From Diplonema papillatum (lineage: Eukaryota > Euglenozoa > Diplonemea > Diplonemida > Diplonemidae): 64,000 bases of DNA. Made by a program: the position numbers and the translations under genes. The stretch spans positions 1-64,000 of the forward strand of contig JAPJBO010001091.1 of assembly GCA_030068145.1 (NCBI GenBank). Direction: 5' to 3'. Below, one piece after another: positions 62,301-64,000 of the stretch. Position 1 is the stretch's first letter, and every line of letters starts with the position of its first letter. The notes beneath the pieces are model-generated. The model was not told the origin of the DNA, did no database searches, and was given only the letters and a program-made list of their open reading frames with translations.

Positions 62301-62727
62301 GAGGTGCGCAAAAGACCCCCTGTATTATCCTATGGTTGTATGGGGTCAACATAGGGTATATGAAGCTACTTCTCTGGCTCGGACTTGGTCCGAGCACCAG
62401 CCACTGGCCATCGGCCCCGCAGCGTTTAAAAAAGACACAAGGTTTTGACCCTGCATGATATCCTTGCCTTCACACGCGAATCACTTTGCAGGCTTGCGGA
62501 CACGGAGGCGAAAGCGGACGATTTGCAGAAGGAGAACGACGGTCTCGCCAGGGAGCAGAGCAACGCAGAGTCGAGCCGGCAAAGCGACTTCGTCGGGTTG
62601 CGCAAGAGGATGCAGCAAGGCACGCAGATGCTCTCGTACATGTCCGCGGGAGCCGGCAAGACGCGGAGCGGGACCCCCAACTCAGCGCAGCGCAACATCA
62701 CGCCCACCTCGTCTCATCTGGCGAGAG
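38351..62727 (+). CDS. Protein kinase with coiled coil (join 38351-38715, 41878-42610, 44270-44355, 62492-62727; 3' end beyond window)
   Basis: Exon 1 starts at ATG 38351 with a basic Ser/Arg/Pro-rich leader, then YKIEDTVVGRGAWSVVK (glycine loop) and Lys89 in YVSKIV. Exon 2 gives HIVEFIELLDQG, HRDVKPEN (Asp189), DFG (207-209), APE (237-239) and DIWSLGVCLYVMLAGVFPF, a complete Ser/Thr kinase domain of CAMK/SnRK type. Exons 3 and 4 encode a heptad-rich coil. Donors are GTGTGG, GTGCTC, GTATGC and GTATTC; acceptors are TTCACAG, CTACAG and TTTGCAG. All codon phases match, and the exon 3/4 join reads RLREL-LADTEAK. Introns are about 3.2, 1.7 and 18.1 kb, filled with mobile elements. The exon 1-2 join is firm; the link to exons 3 and 4 is inferred. 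Without it, exon 2 would read through to a stop at 42655. Confidence 0.75.
39057..39864. mobile_element. 808-bp element with about 30-bp perfect inverted ends
   Basis: Both ends read TATCAGTCATTCTCCTGGCG and continue to GACCGTTCAAA. The interior consists of two diverged direct half-repeats (for example CCCGGGAACAGAG at 39332 and 39739, and a GATCTTTCCATTCCG-like block). No protein. Confidence 0.8.
39869..40669. mobile_element. 801-bp element with about 80-bp inverted ends
   Basis: The left end (39869-39953) containing TTTGGTTGCAATTTCATGAG and GGGTTTGTACCTACCTACGA reappears inverted at 40586-40669 with very few changes. The interior is unrelated to the neighbouring element. No protein is recognised. 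Confidence 0.8.
40990..41360. mobile_element. Rearranged copy of the 589-bp insertion
   Basis: The left part (about 41000-41065) matches 1190-1250 in direct orientation (GGTAGGGTGTGGTCGTTCTG, AAGCCAGGAAGTTTCGACGC). The right part (41200-41360) matches the element in reverse (GGGGACTTCACAAGGTTTCA, CCACAAATAACGCTA). So this copy is an inverted rearrangement that has lost the centre. A hairpin CTCCTGGAGCTCTAGAGCTT lies between the parts. Confidence 0.75.
42611..43754. other. Intron 2 sequence, no gene recognised
   Basis: A minus-strand frame at 42743-43117 (124 codons) has no identifiable domain and no supporting context. No clear repeat is seen. Confidence 0.5.
43755..43915 (-). mobile_element. 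3' fragment of the AlkB-2A non-LTR family, antisense
   Basis: The minus-strand reading gives the ORF2 C-terminus (LDLDDAMAGDDVIK) and then the 3' tail, matching 24425-24549. A 5'-truncated insertion about 160 bp long inside kinase intron 2. Its terminus reads GCTTAAC rather than GCTAAAC. Confidence 0.85.
43928..44490. repeat. Tandem duplication around kinase exon 3
   Basis: The block GTACTAACAATCTTGYGGGT to TTACCTGAA occurs at about 44010-44108 and again at 44372-44468. The ATGACACA...CGATCAACCGGCAYGCACAA block occurs at 43950-43990 and 44470-44520. Exon 3 (44270-44355) lies between the copies. A second copy of the exon was not found. Confidence 0.65.
44532..44712 (+). other. Possible orphan exon or gene fragment
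   Basis: An open stretch reading MAELLKSKDDCAPDAVDWEE then FPENAATAARDGDCVFADCS, with a TTTCTTAG just before it that could be a splice acceptor. Its phase does not fit the kinase exons on either side, and no domain is recognised. Confidence 0.25.
44713..45949. other. Intron sequence, no gene recognised
   Basis: Contains a two-copy direct repeat GGTCAACCACC...CAGTCAGGATTTCT at 44981-45065, a palindromic TTCCGCATGCGGAA at 44881, and a short segment near 45270-45320 related to 58020-58060. No coding sequence is supported. Confidence 0.5.
45950..46060. repeat. Diverged fragment of the 251-bp repeat
   Basis: GTTGCAACACTC, AGGAGCACT and GTTGCGCCTTCGGCGCTTA correspond to the repeat at 418-1009. 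Another fragment (TATTAAAAGAGATTG to CCCTATTTCAG) lies at 47881-47945. Confidence 0.7.
46100..46560. repeat. GAAGCAAAGTTCTGG 15-bp tandem array
   Basis: About thirty copies of a 15-bp unit alternating GAAGCAAAGTTCTGGT and GAAGCTAAGTTCGGGC. The open frames in all phases are artefacts of the period. Confidence 0.9.
46715..46795 (-). ncRNA. tRNA-like sequence or SINE head
   Basis: The minus strand has the B-box match GGGTTCGGACCC and, about 50 nt upstream, the A-box-like GGGTGGCACAGTGACC, with partial end pairing (ATGCGGG with CCGCCCAT). The central hairpin GGCCTTCAGGCC replaces a normal anticodon arm, so it is more likely a SINE or pseudo-tRNA than a working tRNA. Confidence 0.4.
46939..47876. 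mobile_element. GGG-ended inverted-array element, 938 bp
   Basis: Flanked by the 9-bp direct repeat TTTTTATTA (46930-46938, 47877-47885). The ends are GGGAAAAGTGCCTTAGGGGA and, inverted, GGGTAAGGTGCCTTAGGGGA. Subterminal units contain the palindrome AGGGGACTAGTCCCCT. The core (47040-47750) is a 12-bp-type array of TTGGCCAAAATC, inverted in its first 190 bp. Very long Phe/Asn/Lys frames in this core are artefacts. Confidence 0.8.
47946..48400. other. Intron sequence, nothing recognised
   Basis: GC-rich to 48180, then AT-rich. No domain-bearing frame. A short GGTTTCCCGGTTTTCGAAAC palindrome-like segment lies at 48342-48375. Confidence 0.5.
48604..48779. mobile_element. Small element with 13-bp inverted ends
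   Basis: Starts TACACCCCGGACT and ends with its inverse AGTCCGGGGTGTA. The interior repeats GCGGGAGTG/CACTCCCGC motifs in both orientations. No coding. Confidence 0.55.
49217..49271 (-). mobile_element. Minimal 3' tail of the AlkB-2A non-LTR family, antisense
   Basis: About 55 bp matching only the last bases of the family (AAGCATTGAGTTCTTTTAAG, then GTACATGAACCACATGGATT). An extreme 5' truncation, inserted inside the pogo-like element. Confidence 0.85.
49485..50241 (+). pseudogene. Pogo-like transposase, frameshifted
   Basis: The first piece (49485-49850) ends with TEWARKWCRKHNYVQTTKTS, resembling the helix-turn-helix segment before the catalytic domain. The second (about 49900-50020) reads KQSVAVVTGGAADGTPIP, and the third (50026-50241) FAGKTSRIIPQVADTKGFHL then NKWANTATTKQYIDWW. 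Together these match the start of the DDE_1-type catalytic domain of pogo/Tigger transposases. At least two frame changes and a stop at 49848-49850 separate them, and the later catalytic region is missing, so it cannot be active. Confidence 0.7.
50520..50859. other. Intron sequence, nothing recognised
   Basis: No domain-bearing frame and no repeat relationship seen. Confidence 0.5.
50860..51062 (+). pseudogene. hAT transposase C-terminal dimerisation fragment
   Basis: The plus-strand frame reads TAGAERMFSLLKLVKSRLRA then LHDDTLKDIMCGL, matching the hAT family C-terminal dimerisation region (A/CERxFSxLxxxKxxxRxxLxxxxL). Upstream sequence is out of frame, and no N-terminal or DDE portion is present. 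Confidence 0.65.
51290..52030. repeat. Repeats upstream of the Penelope-like element
   Basis: TTTGTAGTCCACAGRGACTG and GTCACTACTG blocks occur twice (51541-51780, 51800-52030), each ending in GCCGCAGGCGCGGAAATTTT. A third GCGCCGCAGGCGCGGAAATT is at 52538. TAATTTGCGGAATTCTATTT occurs at 51303 and 52357. These may be terminal parts of the Penelope-like element or older relatives. Confidence 0.55.
52738..57336 (+). CDS. Penelope-like retroelement polyprotein: GIY-YIG nuclease, reverse transcriptase, USP deubiquitinase, zinc fingers
   Basis: Up to 1532 residues (open from about 52619; no ATG before residue 350, so the start is unresolved; numbering is from GTG 52738). A Thr/Pro-rich N-terminus precedes a GIY-YIG nuclease (VYA at 182-184, KYVGQT at 193-198, Arg205, Glu257 in ENWWISHFQPTYN). 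The RT has DFEDMYTRLP (Asp751), GIPMGGNASSD (842 onward) and YRFIDD (885-890), typical of Penelope-like elements. Residues about 1115-1400 form a ubiquitin-specific protease: Cys1122 in TRNSCFLQASLNLI, paired CxxC sites (CNNC, CDKC), and His1345 in GRENAGHYTIHKRN followed by NWTHYNNE. Two C2HC zinc fingers begin at 1434 and 1484. N-terminal GIY-YIG defines the permuted Penelope-like clade. The USP would remove ubiquitin from a host or element protein. All catalytic residues are intact. Confidence 0.9.
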   Translation: MPTITLRTIPPPTLHTPPKLTNTRPTTAFLLPPTQYGLRHPPPTLNTLVLPSHQPYTSQPNKLHQNLTFKPPQDVRTTQHSTPTQENPRPVTHLNDTHLKYKLKQNAIDPKEADRPEFKRNPFLTCFRTKAKYNYGKQFWAAYDTKRREAQVVFFTKQHKQLHKGWKNQQTDKPAHSDQGVVYALIDERGNVKYVGQTKGTAEDRLKSHWYQRRNNTPIAKALLKRDFPLYAIPLEKVPINEHATNDEFRRQALPRENWWISHFQPTYNVQRHIRNATTRPRKSRKRSNQRHERTKNAPKVEKWAWLEDGKLRINLTTEARAFSIRSQLHHLVNLSDKDLTGYNFDLMGRTRIKRLLNWLIAHAPRTNLPPTVTALEKSLKDRLGEITLNKVIKDDGAPARLIITHGSEHINSLRLHDILQQPAIKRACPKEEILQRTKISFRLNPPLYLRLQNVTQISKELPDIPLPKPEHCACHRYNSGKTINGHAIGFLSAITKENGLSEIVSRGRKYRCYQSHHALTETLHEAIEEYVQTYYPAGSDTTSFETELKAEISRRMAALPPSDDEKLNTKATAELAVIKQHLVILPVDKTTHDFGYCCKAQYTHALRQQLDANETYEKQTITKTEVESNHKRIMAELDLPFHKGLPHLYGSIKLHKAEPSFRWIAGVAAEKNKKHRNTKREAPKATLTNAHLELSGLLKSVMKALKRKDELNFRRTGIKRVWFTEGPDDITLHIKQNLTRLRYKIPTTHDFEDMYTRLPQDKIVEEVCEAIEEAFEFEEQNGNPNLTRGAKQKGKKTFTFSRQTNDTKRAYSREAVKELLAIIIGNSYIAQGDQVLRQTDGIPMGGNASSDIANLFCYRIEKAYVDSLVDEGKIEEAKAHAHTYRFIDDFLNFGTTPPPQHLYNMRYKNTTTAHDDVVFLGVRIRVERPDPPHAPHIRLTIQPKNYGTRYTHHLTTAPKAQASGIFKGSLIRAIRQTNHLQDLRVEIQRSVYAMIDRGHNPRVLYAPWNAWLTEEFGNLPRLHSQLKPFLGFCVARHKKRQPRINEPEFAGKHRPTNFFPAHLPSESPSSVDSPSQPTPELTVTERVASLVATITIAAAVAAKTKRKHPQQLHKYTTRNSCFLQASLNLIAATHLSNQIRKYNDCPQHQTGPCTQDVNEWISGRKTQNVVQRLFEHMGTHLGDGEQHDLEEALLQLLAAIANENEEHRTCQPNCSDAFNELLHLQTTTIHCNNCGYIKTEDQPYSMTILAIQASTAQGCLDSFCKKSTPKDYRCDKCKKTKTAETQTSIRAAQDTLLLCLRRNEFANENRTPVAADPTLNIPDHEHKYELQAVITHTGRENAGHYTIHKRNRTPFTDQNWTHYNNETTSHSREPTYTDNATYMFLYTKEDTTDTDPTQTLELLEELRGDTPTSDDETSSEETTQHEGTLIWACPACKATTTDAGNKFKGAKGLRTHMLHCKEMTLATSPVRKAAQKALGKRKCPYCNNDGRTAGKARFKSLRHHISKCKRNPAVSHTLKATKKNKQSKRGT
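57414..58006. mobile_element. 589-bp non-autonomous insertion (copy 2, reverse)
   Basis: Reverse complement of 1016-1604 with very few differences, including the paired GAAAAGCCAGG/CCTGGCTTTTC and CACCGGG/CCCGGTG segments. It lies 78 bp downstream of the Penelope-like stop codon. The target duplication is obscured by A/T homopolymers. Confidence 0.85.
58014..58320. repeat. AT-rich repeat segment CTATAATTTGYGG / AATTTATGGACGAATT
   Basis: CTATAATTTGTGG and AATTTATGGACGAATTAATT (58179-58240) recur from 52354-52413 upstream of the Penelope-like ORF, in the same orientation, so they may be element-terminal repeats. AATCCATAAATTAGAAATCC follows in inverted copies at 58252-58285. Confidence 0.5.
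58321..58959. other. Intron sequence with simple repeats
   Basis: CCTCCGCAACC/CTCGACCCTCCGC pyrimidine-rich repeat at 58595-58680 and a T-run at 58748-58779. No gene is recognised. Confidence 0.5.
58960..59445 (-). pseudogene. hAT transposase C-terminal fragment
   Basis: The minus-strand frame contains LPLVSVECERVFSRLKLIKT and SLRNSLSDKSLSAILMM, a clear hAT dimerisation region, preceded by about 80 residues of transposase-like helical sequence. It differs from the fragment at 50860. No zinc-finger BED domain or DDE residues are present in the window, so it is a fragment. Confidence 0.75.
59490..60887. mobile_element. 1.4-kb element with inverted ends and GGAAAC arrays
   Basis: Left CCCCCCTAGGGCTAAGTTGG and right (inverted) CCCCCCTAGGGCTATGTAGG, extended outward by TGACAGC on both sides. 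Subterminal (GGAAAC)n arrays occur at 59575-59605 and 60825-60855, next to the near-palindromes GTTTCTTTTAAAAGAAAC and GTTTCTTTTGAAAAGAAAC. Several internal frames of 80-140 codons have no recognisable domain. Confidence 0.65.
60880..62095. mobile_element. 1.2-kb element with long diverged inverted ends
   Basis: Left AGGGGGGTCAAAAG... and right (inverted) GGGGGGGTCAAAAGGTC... are followed inward on both sides by diverged copies, ending at GGGTGGACACCGTTTGGTAC (61058 and, inverted, 61915). It abuts the element at 59490-60887. The frame at 61124-61470 (MNRRRKTTLPKP) has no recognised domain. Confidence 0.55.
62096..62300. repeat. Homopolymer-rich palindromic tract
   Basis: C and G runs and GGGGTGATTTTTTAAAAAATCACCCC-type palindromes. 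Assembly errors are possible here. Confidence 0.6.
62425..62459. mobile_element. Solo terminus of the TA-target MITE
   Basis: AAAAGACACAAGGTTTTGAC followed by CCTGCATGA and TA, identical to the right ends of the MITEs at 2345-5429. It lies 30 bp upstream of kinase exon 4. Confidence 0.8.
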
Positions 62728-62761
62728 GTATTCTTTTACACTTTGCCTCCTCTCTCTGTGC

Positions 62762-62977
62762 CCAAATGAAAGTGGCCAATCAGCCTGCTCCTGAAGAGAT
62801 CCAACAAGACCTACCCAGGTTGGAAGCGGCCAACCAGCCTGCTCCTGGACAGGTCCGTCCAGATGCACCCAAATGAAAGTGGTGCCAATCAGCCTGCTCT
62901 TGAAGAGATCCAACAAAGACCTAGGTTGGAAGCGGCCAACCAGCCTGCTCCTGGACAGGTCCGACAAGCTGGAAACC
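62762..62977. repeat. Two copies of a 108-bp repeat
   Basis: CAAATGAAAGTGG...CCAATCAGCCTGCTC units begin at 62764 and 62872, each made of two 54-bp halves. Located in the intron after kinase exon 4. Confidence 0.75.
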
Positions 62978-63239
62978 CACGAATGACGAAAATGCCATTC
63001 AGCTCCTCGTGTCGCGCTTCGTTGTGACCAGCGAGTTGGCCCGAACGTTTTTAATAGAGCTGGCGCCAGATAGTAGGTAGGGACAGCGTTGACACTCAGG
63101 GCACTGGGCAGAAGTCACATTCGTGATGAAGCGAAATTATGTGGTTCAATTAGCCAGTTGGATTCCTCTTGTTCGTAACAGTTCCCACGTGCACAACGCA
63201 GCGGACCTGGTGTCGGTCACAAAGCTAAATACGAAGATA

Positions 63240-64000
63240 CACGGACGCGCAACCACGGCTTCCTACTCATGGGGGACCAAGGTAGGCACTCTCACACCTC
63301 AAAACCGGACCAACCACTGCATGGGATAGGTCCGGCATGTGTGCCGTTTACGGGATACATGTCGGCTTCCTACTCATGGGGGACCAAGGTAGGCACTCTC
63401 ACACCTCAAAACCGGACCAACCACTGCATGGGATAGGTCCGGCATGTGTGCCGTTTACGGGATACATGTCGGCTTCCTACTCATGGGGGACCAAGGTAGG
63501 CACTCTCACACCTCAAAACCGGACCAACCACTGCATGGGATAGGTCCGGCATGTGTGCCGTTTACGGGATACATGTCGGCTTCCTACTCATGGGGGACCA
63601 AGGTAGGCACTCTCACACCTCAAAACCGGACCAACCACTGCATGGGATAGGTCCGGCATGTGTGCCGTTTACGGGATACATGTCGGCTTCCTACTCATGG
63701 GGGACCAAGGTAGGCACTCTCACACCTCAAAACCGGACCAACCACTGCATGGGATAGGTCCGGCATGTGTGCCGTTTACGGGATACATGTCGGCTTCCTA
63801 CTCATGGGGGACCAAGGTAGGCACTCTCACACCTCAAAACCGGACCAACCACTGCATGGGATAGGTCCGGCATGTGTGCCGTTTACGGGATACATGTCGG
63901 CTTCCTACTCATGGGGGACCAAGGTAGGCACTCTCACACCTCAAAACCGGACCAACCACTGCATGGGATAGGTCCGGCATGTGTGCCGTTTACGGGATAC
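63240..64000. repeat. 107-bp satellite, seven copies to the window end
   Basis: Nearly identical units of 107 bp containing TCCTACTCATGGGGGACCAA and CATGTGTGCCGTTTACGGGA. The recurring 68-codon frame is set by the period and is not a gene family. Confidence 0.95.

Noticed and set aside
63240-64000. CRISPR array or repeated gene family
   Set aside because: Units of 107 bp are directly adjacent with no unique spacers, and the genome is eukaryotic. The repeated 68-codon frame is set by the period.

Overview
The window comes from a nuclear chromosome of a microbial eukaryote, most likely an alga or another protist. The evidence is GT-AG introns, GC-rich host exons, introns of up to about 18 kb, a polycystin-type channel, and a very high density of eukaryotic mobile elements. 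I cannot name the species from sequence alone. Only two host genes are convincing: a one-intron polycystin/TRPP-like channel (25018-29531) and a protein kinase with a C-terminal coiled coil whose exons are scattered from 38351 to beyond 62727. Almost everything else is mobile or satellite DNA.

Layout. 1-6560: satellites based on TATGACCCCC, a 251-bp repeat, at least eight copies of a TA-inserting MITE, a hairpin cluster, and a GGG-ended inverted-array element. 6563-14717: a tyrosine-recombinase (YR) retroelement with the order gag, YR, RT-RNase H and split direct repeats, nested inside a relative; deleting the insert joins the host RNase H frame again. 14716-24549: three head-to-tail copies of a non-LTR retrotransposon, the last near full length. 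Its ORF2 reads AlkB dioxygenase, 2A peptide, AP-type endonuclease, RT, Cys/His tail. 25018-29531: the channel gene. 29972-36175: a TIR element carrying an older YR-RT relic, then two nested inverted-array elements. 38351-62727: the kinase gene. Its introns hold palindromic elements, a pogo-like transposon, two hAT fragments, and a 4.6-kb Penelope-like ORF combining an N-terminal GIY-YIG nuclease, an RT, a complete ubiquitin-specific-protease domain and two zinc fingers. 63240-64000: a 107-bp satellite running off the end.

Most notable are three retroelement designs: the Penelope-like element fused to a USP deubiquitinase, the non-LTR element that makes an AlkB protein and releases it by 2A, and the YR retroelements with a perfect G-quadruplex motif at the same place between their terminal repeats in three different elements. 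A fourth theme is a group of non-autonomous DNA elements that share GG/GGG termini, 9-11 bp target duplications and inverted arrays of short repeats while having unrelated array sequences.

Limits: exon joins, element boundaries and domain calls were made by eye. No alignment, profile search or RNA evidence was available.
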